From Bacteroidales bacterium (lineage in GTDB: Bacteria; Bacteroidota; Bacteroidia; Bacteroidales; SM23-62): DNA of 37,508 nt. The notes under the pieces were generated by a model. That model did not search any database. It was not told the origin of the DNA and saw only the letters and a program-made list of their open reading frames with translations. Position numbers and translations under genes: made by a program. Location of the stretch: NCBI GenBank assembly GCA_016783865.1, contig JADHVS010000021.1, forward strand, positions 1 to 37,508, given 5' to 3'. Every line of letters begins with the position of its first letter. Position 1 is the first letter of the stretch. Of the stretch, positions 19,464 through 27,788 are shown in pieces.

Positions 19464-21134
19464 ATGGGATTATTAAGAAGACCATTTATACCTGAACTGC
19501 TCATTATCACAATCAGCGCATTGCTGTTTGTCCCATTCCTTGGCGGGCTTCATCTGTTTGATTGGGACGAGATAAATTTTGCCGAATCGGCCCGGGAGAT
19601 GATCGTGACAAGAGATTACCTCACGGTAAGGATCAATTTTGAACCATTCTGGGAAAAGCCACCCCTGTTTTTCTGGATGCAGGTGGCCTCCATGAAAATT
19701 TTTGGCATCAGTGAGTTTGCTGCCAGGTTCCCAAATGCGATTTGCGGTATGGTCTCGTTACTGGTTCTCTACAGAACAGGCCGGCGGATCTATAGCGAAG
19801 CTTTCGGATTGTTATGGGTTCTTGTTTACATCGGATCGTTATTACCCTTCTTCTATTTTAAATCCGGGATCATTGATCCGTGGTTCAACCTGTTTATTTT
19901 TCTCGGACTTTTGCAGTTTATTTTCTTTCTGGAGTCAGAAAAATCGGGTAAGCGATGGGGCCTCCTGGTCTTATCGGCATCCCTCCTTGGGCTGGCTGTT
20001 TTAACCAAAGGTCCGGTGGCTGTATTATTATTTGGCATGACCGTTCTCGGATATTGGATATTAAAGAAATTCAGGCTGCAGATAAATGCCATCGAGATAA
20101 TCGTATTTATCGTGGTATTGGCTTTGGTGGGAGGATTGTGGTTCTTGTTACAGATCCTGAATGGAAATTACGATATCATTTCCGATTTTATAACTTACCA
20201 GGTCAGGTTATTCAGGACACAGGATGCGGGACATGGGGGATTCTTTGGTTATCATTTCGTGGTCATGCTGCTCGGGGTATTTCCTGCCTCTGTCTTTGCT
20301 TTACTTGGATTCAGGATCAGTTATTATGATGATCCTTTCCAGAAAAGATTTAAACTCTGGATGATGGTATTGTTTTTTGTGGTACTTGTCATCTTTTCCA
20401 TTGTTCGTACCAAAATTGTACATTATTCTTCGCTCTGTTATTTCCCGCTTACCTTCCTGGGTGCCTGTGTGGTTAGCCGGATCATCCAGGGAAAGATCAG
20501 GTTTAACCGGTGGATTTACTACGTCTATGCGGTCATCGCGGTTGTATACGGACTCTTAAGTATAGCCCTCCCCTTCGTCCTGATAAATAAACAATCAATA
20601 ATTCAAAAAGGATGGATACAGGATGAGTTTGCAGAAGGCCAATTGCAGGCTGCGGTTAACTGGTCGGGTGCGGAAGCGGCTATCGGAATTATTTTTGTGC
20701 TCGGAATAATCCTTACCCTGGTCCTGATTGCCAGGAAAAAGAAGGCAGGTTACTATCTGCTGTTTATTAATACAACAGTTTTTATTTTGCTGACCATCCT
20801 GATCATAACACCCAGAATTGAAGGATACACCCAGGGGGCCCTGATAGAATTTTGCAAAGAAAGGCAGACTGAGGATTGTTATGTTGAGACCGTGGGAATG
20901 AAGAGTTATGCACATTATTACTATACCAATAAACAAATACCTGACAACCCTGAAGCAGATAACAAAGACTGGCTTTTGACAGGTAACATTGATAAACCGG
21001 CTTATTTTATTTTGAGAAACAGATCAGTCCCAAAATTCCGGGAAAAATATCCCGAACTTTACCTTTTCCGGGAAAAGAATGGTTTTGTTTTTCTTAGAAG
21101 GGACCCTGTTTCCGCTGAGCCCGGTCCTAATTAA
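19464..21134 (+). CDS. ArnT/PMT-like GT-C membrane glycosyltransferase
   Basis: GT-C enzymes of this type move a sugar from a polyprenyl-phosphate donor to lipid A, protein or another acceptor on the outer face of the inner membrane. The 556-residue protein has many membrane segments. The first periplasmic loop carries the acidic motif FDWDEINFAESAREM and FWEKPPLFFWMQV, as in ArnT. A soluble tail covers about residues 455-556. The frame is open from a TTG at 19446, but that overlaps the PAP2 stop, and the ATG at 19464 gives a normal N-terminus. It sits between a PAP2 phosphatase and a GT2 gene on one strand with gaps of 6-7 bp, so the three are likely one operon. Donor sugar and acceptor are not predictable; an undecaprenyl-phosphate hexose donor is inferred. 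Confidence 0.85.
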   Translation: MGLLRRPFIPELLIITISALLFVPFLGGLHLFDWDEINFAESAREMIVTRDYLTVRINFEPFWEKPPLFFWMQVASMKIFGISEFAARFPNAICGMVSLLVLYRTGRRIYSEAFGLLWVLVYIGSLLPFFYFKSGIIDPWFNLFIFLGLLQFIFFLESEKSGKRWGLLVLSASLLGLAVLTKGPVAVLLFGMTVLGYWILKKFRLQINAIEIIVFIVVLALVGGLWFLLQILNGNYDIISDFITYQVRLFRTQDAGHGGFFGYHFVVMLLGVFPASVFALLGFRISYYDDPFQKRFKLWMMVLFFVVLVIFSIVRTKIVHYSSLCYFPLTFLGACVVSRIIQGKIRFNRWIYYVYAVIAVVYGLLSIALPFVLINKQSIIQKGWIQDEFAEGQLQAAVNWSGAEAAIGIIFVLGIILTLVLIARKKKAGYYLLFINTTVFILLTILIITPRIEGYTQGALIEFCKERQTEDCYVETVGMKSYAHYYYTNKQIPDNPEADNKDWLLTGNIDKPAYFILRNRSVPKFREKYPELYLFREKNGFVFLRRDPVSAEPGPN

Positions 21135-21140
21135 TCAGGA

Positions 21141-21887
21141 ATGATAAATAACAAGGTTGTAGCTGTCGTTCTCCCTGCATATAATGCAGAAAAGACCCTC
21201 GAATCCACTTATCGGGAGATCCCGTTTGGTATCGTCGATCACGTTATCCTGGTGGATGATAAGAGTAGTGATAGTACAGTTGAGCTCGCCCGGCAGCTGG
21301 GAATTGAATATGTGATTGAACATGAGCAGAACATAGGGTACGGGGGAAATCAGAAATCATGTTACAGGAAAGCACTTGAACTGAACGCAGATATTGTAGT
21401 AATGCTGCATCCCGACTATCAGTATACACCCACCCTGATCCCCTCCATGTGTTATTTAATTGCAAGTGATCTGTATCCTGTTGTGCTGGGATCGAGGATC
21501 CTGGGAAAAGGTGCCCTGAAGGGAGGAATGCCATATTATAAGTATTTAGCCAACAGGGTTCTTACCCTGATACAGAACCTGTTAATGAACCAGAAATTGT
21601 CGGAATATCATACCGGTTACAGGGCATTTTCCAAAGAGGTATTGGAGACAATACACTTTGAATTGAATTCCGACGATTTTGTTTTTGATAATCAAATGCT
21701 GGCTCAAATATTCTGGGCCGGGTATGAGATCGCTGAGATTACCTGTCCAACAAAATATTTTGAAGAGGCCTCGTCCATCAATTTCAGGCGCAGCATGAAG
21801 TATGGGGTGGGGGTCATATCCGTTTCATTATCTTATCTTTTTGGGAAGCTTGGATGGCCGACTTCAAAAATTTTTTACAAGCGATAA
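21141..21887 (+). CDS. GT2 family glycosyltransferase (DPM1/polyprenyl-phosphate sugar synthase-like)
   Basis: The 248-residue protein is a cytoplasmic GT-A fold transferase. It opens with VVAVVLPAYNAEKTL, has VILVDDKSSD for nucleotide-sugar binding, NIGYGG, and VVMLHPDYQY in place of the common DADLQ motif; the HPDYQY form is known in one GT2 subgroup. YHTGYRAFSK follows at the usual place for the acceptor loop. No C-terminal membrane segments are present, unlike GtrB. It begins 6 bp after the GT-C gene. A reasonable model is that it charges undecaprenyl phosphate with a sugar, which the upstream GT-C enzyme uses after flipping. The sugar is unknown. Confidence 0.88.
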   Translation: MINNKVVAVVLPAYNAEKTLESTYREIPFGIVDHVILVDDKSSDSTVELARQLGIEYVIEHEQNIGYGGNQKSCYRKALELNADIVVMLHPDYQYTPTLIPSMCYLIASDLYPVVLGSRILGKGALKGGMPYYKYLANRVLTLIQNLLMNQKLSEYHTGYRAFSKEVLETIHFELNSDDFVFDNQMLAQIFWAGYEIAEITCPTKYFEEASSINFRRSMKYGVGVISVSLSYLFGKLGWPTSKIFYKR

Positions 21888-21893
21888 ATAGTT

Positions 21894-21901
21894 TAAATTT
21901 G
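21894..21901 (+). promoter_or_regulatory. Putative -7 box for the GHMP kinase-galU unit
   Basis: TAAATTTG matches TAnnTTTG and lies 34 bp before the GTG start at 21936. No clear TTG is found at the -33 position. The 48-bp gap is the largest one between the PAP2 gene and galU, so a new transcript starting here is plausible. Confidence 0.35.
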
Positions 21902-21935
21902 AACTTAAATAATTAACTGATTAGCCTGTAAGATA

Positions 21936-22937
21936 GTGATAATCAAGACAAGATCATATCCTCGTGCTGCCCTGCTAGGAAATCCATCAGATGGATATAA
22001 TGGTAAGACACTTGCCTTCCCCTTTTCAAATTTCACTGCCGAAGTGGTCCTTTATGAAACGCCTGAACTGGAAATATTGCCTGCAAAATATGATTCAAAT
22101 GTATTCAACAGCATCAGGGATCTTGCGGAAGATGTAAAATTGTATGGTTACTATGGTGGTGTAAGGTTGCTGAAGGCTGCTGTGAAAACCTTTTATGATT
22201 ATGCGATAGAAAACGGAATAGATCTGGATGAGCGGAATTTCACCATTCGGTATAGCTCAAATATCCCGTACCGGTTGGGACTGGCAGGTTCCAGTGCAAT
22301 AATTACAGCATGCATTAAAGCCCTTAAAAGTTTCTATGGTGTTAATATCCTGAAACCGGTCATGGCCAACCTGGTGTTGTCTGTGGAGGTGGATGAGCTT
22401 GATATTACAGCTGGATTGCAGGACAGAGTGGTTCAGGCATTTGAATCACCGGTTTACATGGATTTTAATAAAGAGCTGATGGACAAGCAGGGATATGGAA
22501 AGTACCAGAAGTTCACCAGTCAGCTTTTAGATCATTTATATATTGCTTACAGGACAGATCTGTCTGAGGGTTCTGAAGTGGTTCATAATGATTTCAGGGA
22601 GCGATATAATTTTGGTGATGAAAAGGTTCATCAGGCAATAAAGGATTGGATCCAATTAACAGATTTGGGATACAAGGCCCTCAAATCAAATGATCTGGAG
22701 GAATTGAGCAAACTGATCAATAAGAATTTTGATATACGTAATTCTGTTATGAACCTTAGCAGTAAAAACCTTCAAATGGTAGAACTGGCCAGAAGTGCAG
22801 GAGCCAGTGCCAAGTTTTCCGGATCCGGTGGAGCCATCGTTGGTACCTATTCGGATGAAGCCATGTTCAATTCCCTTAAAAATAAGTTGCAAAAGCATAA
22901 GATTACAATAATAAAACCGAGGATAATTCAGAGTTAA
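21936..22937 (+). CDS. GHMP-family sugar kinase, glucuronokinase-like
   Basis: The 333-residue protein has the GHMP plan: RAALLGNPSDGYNGKT at residues 10-25, the ATP loop GLAGSSAIITA, and the C-terminal motif FSGSGGAIVGT. The N-terminal LLGNPSDGYNGKT closely resembles the start of plant glucuronokinases (from memory), which make glucuronate 1-phosphate, rather than galactokinase or mevalonate kinase. The only in-frame start after the upstream stop is the GTG at 21936, as the next Met is far inside. The gene ends 10 bp before galU, so a kinase-plus-nucleotidyltransferase pair is likely: a sugar 1-phosphate followed by a UDP-sugar. Other sugars are possible, such as hexoses or heptoses; the glucuronate assignment is an inference. 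Confidence 0.75.
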   Translation: MIIKTRSYPRAALLGNPSDGYNGKTLAFPFSNFTAEVVLYETPELEILPAKYDSNVFNSIRDLAEDVKLYGYYGGVRLLKAAVKTFYDYAIENGIDLDERNFTIRYSSNIPYRLGLAGSSAIITACIKALKSFYGVNILKPVMANLVLSVEVDELDITAGLQDRVVQAFESPVYMDFNKELMDKQGYGKYQKFTSQLLDHLYIAYRTDLSEGSEVVHNDFRERYNFGDEKVHQAIKDWIQLTDLGYKALKSNDLEELSKLINKNFDIRNSVMNLSSKNLQMVELARSAGASAKFSGSGGAIVGTYSDEAMFNSLKNKLQKHKITIIKPRIIQS

Positions 22938-22947
22938 TTAAAGAGTA

Positions 22948-23841
22948 ATGATAACAAAAGCAGTTATTCCTGCCGCCGGATTTGGTACCCGGTTTCTTCC
23001 GGCCACCAAATCACAACCCAAAGAGATGTTACCAATCGTAGATAAGCCCACGATACAATATGTTGTCGAAGAAGCCGTCGAATCCGGAATAGAGGATATC
23101 CTGATGATTATTGGAAAAGGAAAACGGGCCATTGAGGAGCATTTCGACAGGAGTTTTGAGTTGGAACAACAGCTCCTGGATATGAACAAGCATGAAGAGC
23201 TTAAGATCATTCAGGATATAACAAACCTTGCCAATATTCATTTCATCTGGCAGAGAGAACTGAATGGACTGGGCGATGCCATCCGGTATGCGCACCACCA
23301 TGTGAATGGAGAGCCTTTTGTGATTTTATTAGGTGATACAATAATAGAAGGAAGTCAGGGACATATTACCAAACAACTGATCAATGTCTTTAACAAATAC
23401 AACAAATCGGTTGTAGCCCTGGAGGAGGTTGACAGGAGGCTGGTAGACCGTTATGGAATTGTTGATGGAAAGGAAGTGGAACCGGATGTCGTAGCCATAA
23501 CCCGGTTTATTGAAAAACCATCAGTCGAAAAAGCACCATCAAACCTGGCCATTGCCAGCAGGTATATATTTACTCCTGAGATATTTGACTACCTTGACCG
23601 GGTGGAACCCGGATTAAATAATGAGGTCCAGCTGACAGACGCCATGCAGATGATGCTTCAGGAGCACGATATGTATGGATTAAAGTTCGAAGGCAAACGC
23701 TACGATATGGGAAATAAGCTTGATTTCCTCAAAACGAATGTTGTTTTTGGCCTGAAGAATAAAGAATTTGGTGAAGCATTTCAGGACTGGCTCATTGAGG
23801 AGGTAAAAGGCATTCAGAATAACAACAAAAAAAAATTGTAA
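22948..23841 (+). CDS. galU: UTP-glucose-1-phosphate uridylyltransferase
   Basis: GalU makes UDP-glucose from UTP and glucose 1-phosphate. The 297-residue protein has the nucleotidyltransferase signature AVIPAAGFGTRFLPATKS at the N-terminus with the conserved arginine, then KEMLPIVDKPTIQYV. The metal-site region is PFVILLGDTI, followed by TRFIEKPS and a late GKRYDMGNKLDFL, all in family order and at normal length. It starts 10 bp after the GHMP kinase gene and may share its transcript. UDP-glucose feeds galactose metabolism (galK lies 7 kb away on the other strand) and envelope glycans. Relatives that use glucuronate 1-phosphate or other sugars are hard to exclude given the kinase partner. 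Confidence 0.93.
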   Translation: MITKAVIPAAGFGTRFLPATKSQPKEMLPIVDKPTIQYVVEEAVESGIEDILMIIGKGKRAIEEHFDRSFELEQQLLDMNKHEELKIIQDITNLANIHFIWQRELNGLGDAIRYAHHHVNGEPFVILLGDTIIEGSQGHITKQLINVFNKYNKSVVALEEVDRRLVDRYGIVDGKEVEPDVVAITRFIEKPSVEKAPSNLAIASRYIFTPEIFDYLDRVEPGLNNEVQLTDAMQMMLQEHDMYGLKFEGKRYDMGNKLDFLKTNVVFGLKNKEFGEAFQDWLIEEVKGIQNNNKKKL

Positions 23842-23868
23842 ATTTATTATCCTAAATTCAATAACATC

Positions 23869-25227
23869 ATGAAGAAATTATTAACTGTTTTATTGGCATT
23901 ACCGATCATTATGTTCTCATGCACAGATACCCGGAAAGTTCCCTGGACCGATCTTTTCAATGGTGAAAACCTTGATGATTTTGAGCAGAAAGGGGGAGAA
24001 GCCAGGTATGAACTGGCAGATGGAGTGATCATTGGGACAACGGTTGCAAACACACCTAATAGTTTCCTCTGTACAAAAAAATTATACGGTGATTTTATCA
24101 TGGAAGTTGAAGTCATGGTTGATACTGCCTTGAATTCCGGAATTCAAATCCGGAGCAGCGACTATCAATCTGGCAGGGTACATGGATATCAGGTCGAGAT
24201 TGATCCCTCCCCCAGGGGTTACAGCGGGGGTATTTATGATGAGGCCAGAAGGGCCTGGCTCTACCACCTCGCCGACAATGAAGCCGGCAGGGAGGCATTC
24301 AGGAACTTCGAATGGAATAAATACCGGATTGAAGCCGTTGGCAGCTCAATGAAAACATGGATCAACGGTGTGATGTGTGTTAACCTTGTGGATGAAATGG
24401 ACGATGAAGGATTTATTTGCCTGCAGGTACACGGCGTAAATGTTGAGGAAAAGCCCTGGACGGAAGGTGTCCAGGTAAAATGGAGAAACATCAGGATCCT
24501 TACCGAAAACGTGGAAGATTATGTGACCATTTCAGAAAAAGAAGTCCCCGTGATCACTACCCTGTTGAATAACGCACTCACCGATGAAGAAATAGCAGAT
24601 GGCTGGAAACTGCTTTTTGACGGGGAAACAACTGAGGGATGGCGGGGAGCCAATAAGGAAGCCTTTCCTGAGTTTGGCTGGAATATCACTGATGGAGTAT
24701 TGACTGTTAAACCATCAGGTGGCGGAGAAGCCGAAAACGGTGGAGATATTCTAACTGTGGATGAATACACCAATTTTGAGTTTAAGGTTGACTTTAAATT
24801 AACACCCGGAGCGAACAGTGGCATAAAATATTATGTAACCGAAAATGAACAAACTTCTGGCTCTGCGGTCGGACTTGAATACCAGATTCTGGATGACGCA
24901 CTCCATCCGGATGCTCAGCAAGGCAGGGATGGAAACAGGACCGTTGCCTCCCTGTATGATCTCATCACTGCTCAAAATAAGCAGGTGAGACAAATTGGTC
25001 AGTGGAATATGGCACGGATTGTTTCAAAAGACGGTCATGTTGAACACTGGCTGAACAATAGCAAAGTGCTGGAATATGAAAGGGGATCAGAGGTTTACCG
25101 CGAACTTGTAAAGATCAGTAAATACAAGGATTGGGAAAACTTTGGCGAAGCGAAAGCCGGCCACATCTTATTGCAGGACCATGGTGATGAGGTATCCTTC
25201 AGGAACATTAAGATCAAAGTATACTAG
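23869..25227 (+). CDS. Two-domain DUF1080 lipoprotein (3-keto-disaccharide hydrolase-like)
   Basis: DUF1080 (3-keto-disaccharide hydrolase) domains have a concanavalin-like fold and act on 3-keto-glycosides. The 452-residue protein begins with a lipoprotein signal ending in MFSC (Cys18), so it is anchored in a membrane. It holds two DUF1080 copies. The first covers about residues 25-215 (WTDLFNGENLDDF, SGIQIRSSDY, GYQVEIDPS). The second covers about 240-450 (WKLLFDGETTEGWRG, ANSGIKYYV, GLEYQILDD). Both keep the tryptic-looking core motifs, so either may be active. The adjacent Gfo/Idh/MocA dehydrogenase and DUF6807 genes support a glycoside 3-oxidation role. The gap to galU is 27 bp without a recognisable promoter. 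The substrate is unknown. Confidence 0.85.
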   Translation: MKKLLTVLLALPIIMFSCTDTRKVPWTDLFNGENLDDFEQKGGEARYELADGVIIGTTVANTPNSFLCTKKLYGDFIMEVEVMVDTALNSGIQIRSSDYQSGRVHGYQVEIDPSPRGYSGGIYDEARRAWLYHLADNEAGREAFRNFEWNKYRIEAVGSSMKTWINGVMCVNLVDEMDDEGFICLQVHGVNVEEKPWTEGVQVKWRNIRILTENVEDYVTISEKEVPVITTLLNNALTDEEIADGWKLLFDGETTEGWRGANKEAFPEFGWNITDGVLTVKPSGGGEAENGGDILTVDEYTNFEFKVDFKLTPGANSGIKYYVTENEQTSGSAVGLEYQILDDALHPDAQQGRDGNRTVASLYDLITAQNKQVRQIGQWNMARIVSKDGHVEHWLNNSKVLEYERGSEVYRELVKISKYKDWENFGEAKAGHILLQDHGDEVSFRNIKIKVY

Positions 25228-25260
25228 CGTAAATCATTCAGATCAATAAACTAAATCAGA

Positions 25261-26604
25261 ATGAAAAATACCAGAAGGGATTTCATTAAAAAATCTGCCA
25301 TCGGGACGGCAGGTGTTGCATTGGGAGGCATGACTCTTACATCAAAGAGTTATGCAAGTATCCTGGGGGCGAACGATAAAATCAGGGTAGGAATTGTAGG
25401 TTTCTCGGACCGGGCAAAAAAATCACTGATCCCTGCATTCTTAGCCCACAATCAGGAATTGAATTTTGAAATTGTGGCTGTATCGGATATCTGGAACAGA
25501 CGCCGTAAAGAAGCAGATGAATACTTCAGTGAAAAGGGAATTAAGGTACAGCTGGCCAGGAACAATGAAGAATTATATGAGAAGATGAAGGTAGATGCTG
25601 TTATTATCAGTACAGCAGACTTTCAGCATGCACTGCATTCTATTGAGGCAGTAAAAAATGGTTGTGATGCATATGTTGAGAAACCTTTTGCCGAGAGCAT
25701 GGAGGATGCAAGAGCTGCACTGAAGGCAATAAAAGAAACAGGTAAAGTTATTCAGATCGGATCGCAACGCCGAAGCGGGCCCAACTACCAGGCCGCAGCC
25801 GAATATCTGAAATCAGGCAAGTTTGGTGATATTTCCATGGTAGAAATGACCTGGAACGTAAATCAGCCGGGCAGGTGGCGGTTGCCCGAATTAACATCAA
25901 GCATTAAAAAGGAAGATACCGATTGGATAAGATACCTTATGAACAGGCCATATGAAGAGTGGGATCCCAGGAAATACCTTGAGTATCGTTTGTTCTGGCC
26001 ATATTCCAGCGGTATCCCCGGACAATGGATGTGTCACCAGATAGACACAGTACACTGGTTTACAGGAATTAATCATCCCACGACCTGTTCAGCAAATGGA
26101 GGCGTATATGTGTGGAAAGACGGGCGCAAGAACTTCGATACCATGACTGCAGTATTTGAATACAGAGGGGATAATGATAAGGCATTCCAGGTATTGTACT
26201 CCTCCCGCCAGCATAATTCGGCAGGTGGTGTAAAGGAACTTTACAGATCAAACGGAGGTACTATGGACCTTTCTACCAATATGGTTACCTCAGAAGGAGG
26301 TTTAGAGGAGCGCTATGCATCCGAGATGGGGATGAAACCCTTCCTGGTTGAAGATTATAAATTGCCCGCTTCCTATGCAGAAGCCGGAGCGAATACAGGG
26401 GCCGATGATATGACCTCCGCCCACATGAGAAACTGGATGCAGTGTATCAGGAGCAGGGAAAAGACCCATGCTGATGTTATGGCTGGCTATAATCATGCCA
26501 TTGCAGTAATTATGACCACTGCAGCGCTGCATACAGGCGTACGTGTAACCTTCGATGAAGCTTCCCAGGAGGTCATGGCCGGTGATTCCGTATTCAAATA
26601 TTAA
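25261..26604 (+). CDS. Tat-exported Gfo/Idh/MocA family oxidoreductase
   Basis: These NAD(P)-dependent enzymes oxidise sugar hydroxyls, and several Bacteroidota members oxidise glycosides at C3. The 447-residue protein has a twin-arginine signal (NTRRDFIKKS followed by a hydrophobic stretch), so it is folded with cofactor before export. The Rossmann domain follows (IRVGIVGFSDRAKKS), then VSDIW and the catalytic-region motif YVEKPF, with the usual IQIGSQRRSG after it. The C-terminal alpha/beta domain has QWMCHQIDTVHWFTG with the conserved His. It lies 33 bp after the DUF1080 gene and 11 bp before DUF6807. Such operons are typical of 3-keto-sugar pathways. Whether the product goes to the DUF1080 enzyme next door is inferred from gene order. 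Confidence 0.9.
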   Translation: MKNTRRDFIKKSAIGTAGVALGGMTLTSKSYASILGANDKIRVGIVGFSDRAKKSLIPAFLAHNQELNFEIVAVSDIWNRRRKEADEYFSEKGIKVQLARNNEELYEKMKVDAVIISTADFQHALHSIEAVKNGCDAYVEKPFAESMEDARAALKAIKETGKVIQIGSQRRSGPNYQAAAEYLKSGKFGDISMVEMTWNVNQPGRWRLPELTSSIKKEDTDWIRYLMNRPYEEWDPRKYLEYRLFWPYSSGIPGQWMCHQIDTVHWFTGINHPTTCSANGGVYVWKDGRKNFDTMTAVFEYRGDNDKAFQVLYSSRQHNSAGGVKELYRSNGGTMDLSTNMVTSEGGLEERYASEMGMKPFLVEDYKLPASYAEAGANTGADDMTSAHMRNWMQCIRSREKTHADVMAGYNHAIAVIMTTAALHTGVRVTFDEASQEVMAGDSVFKY

Positions 26605-26615
26605 AAACTTTACTC

Positions 26616-27719
26616 ATGAAAACAATTGGTTATCGAAATCTTGTATTTCCGGTTTTCATTTCACTGCTCTGTTTTTCTGCTTGTAAATCAACCCCAAAAT
26701 CCAAAACAGATCAGGCAGATGAGGGAACAAAAAAGGGTGTCGTCCTGGTTCATTCGGAAGCAGACAGGAAAGTGGAAGTATTTATTGATGGCGAGATATT
26801 CACATCCTATATGTATCCTGAAAACATGGAAAAACCTTTCTTATATCCCGTTTATACTTCTGCGGGGACGGTAGTAACCCGGGGATATCCAATTGAACCC
26901 AGAGAAGGTGAACGCGTTGACCATCCCCATCATGTGGGGATTTGGTTCAATTATGGAGATGTAAACGGATTTGATTTCTGGAATAATTCCTTTGCCATCC
27001 CGGAGGAAAATAAAATCCATTATGGTAAAATAGTGCACCGGGAGGTGTTGCTGGCTAACAGCAAGGAAGATTTTGGAATTCTGGAAGTTACCGCGGACTG
27101 GATGGTACAGCATGATGCACTCCTGCCTGCCATTGCCCTGTTGAAAGAAGAAACAAGGTTTGAGTTCAGCGGTGATGAGGATACGCGCACAATTGACCGG
27201 ATAACAACACTCACTGCTGTCACGGAAGATGTTGTTTTTAAGGATAATAAAGAGGGACTGTTCGCCATTAGATTGGACAGGGCCTTTGAATATCCTTCCG
27301 ACGAGCCGCAGGTATTTACCGATGCGAAAGGCAATCCGGCAGAAGTAAAAGTATTGGATAATGAAGGGGTAAACGGCCATTACAGGAACAGTGACGGTAT
27401 AGAAGACCTGGATGTTTGGGGTAAAAGGGCTGATTGGGTTGGATTATCTGCCACCAAAGGGGATGAAGAGATTACCATGGCCATATTCGACCATCCCGGA
27501 AATCCCGGATACCCGGCATCATGGCATGCCAGGGGTTATGGCCTGTTTGCTGTTAACAACCTTGGATTAAAGGTCTTCAGTGACGGGAAAGAGGAACTCA
27601 ATTTCTCTTTAAAGAAGGGTGAATCTGCCACGTTCAAACACAGGTTATTTATTACCTCCGGTCACCGGGCAACAGATGAGGAGCTGAACCAGCAATTCGA
27701 CTCCTTCAGTAAGAAATAG
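26616..27719 (+). CDS. DUF6807 (PmoA-like) lipoprotein
   Basis: The 367-residue protein has a lipoprotein signal ending in FSAC (Cys23), then a beta-rich domain with HPHHVGIWFNYGDVNGFDFW around residues 106-125 and a second His-rich area near WHARGYGLFAVNNLG. These belong to the DUF6807 family, long labelled PmoA by mistake; it is not a methane monooxygenase subunit. The function is not established. The family often stands with Gfo/Idh/MocA and DUF1080 genes, so a part in modified-sugar breakdown is a fair inference. The His cluster could bind a metal or a sugar. The TAG stop (27717-27719) is the first three bases of a heptamer array. The next gene converges from the other strand. Confidence 0.82.
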   Translation: MKTIGYRNLVFPVFISLLCFSACKSTPKSKTDQADEGTKKGVVLVHSEADRKVEVFIDGEIFTSYMYPENMEKPFLYPVYTSAGTVVTRGYPIEPREGERVDHPHHVGIWFNYGDVNGFDFWNNSFAIPEENKIHYGKIVHREVLLANSKEDFGILEVTADWMVQHDALLPAIALLKEETRFEFSGDEDTRTIDRITTLTAVTEDVVFKDNKEGLFAIRLDRAFEYPSDEPQVFTDAKGNPAEVKVLDNEGVNGHYRNSDGIEDLDVWGKRADWVGLSATKGDEEITMAIFDHPGNPGYPASWHARGYGLFAVNNLGLKVFSDGKEELNFSLKKGESATFKHRLFITSGHRATDEELNQQFDSFSKK

Positions 27720-27751
27720 TGAATAGTGAATAGTGAAGAGTGAATAGTGAA
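27717..27751. repeat. 7-bp tandem repeat array (TAGTGAA, five units)
   Basis: Five heptamers TAGTGAA, TAGTGAA, TAGTGAA, GAGTGAA, TAGTGAA begin exactly at the TAG stop of the DUF6807 gene and fill half of the convergent gap before the - strand dehydrogenase. The unit differs by one base, after rotation, from the CGTGAAT unit at 32404. Confidence 0.9.
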
Positions 27752-27788
27752 GAGAAGGTCAGGCAAATTTTCACCCTGCAACCTGCAA

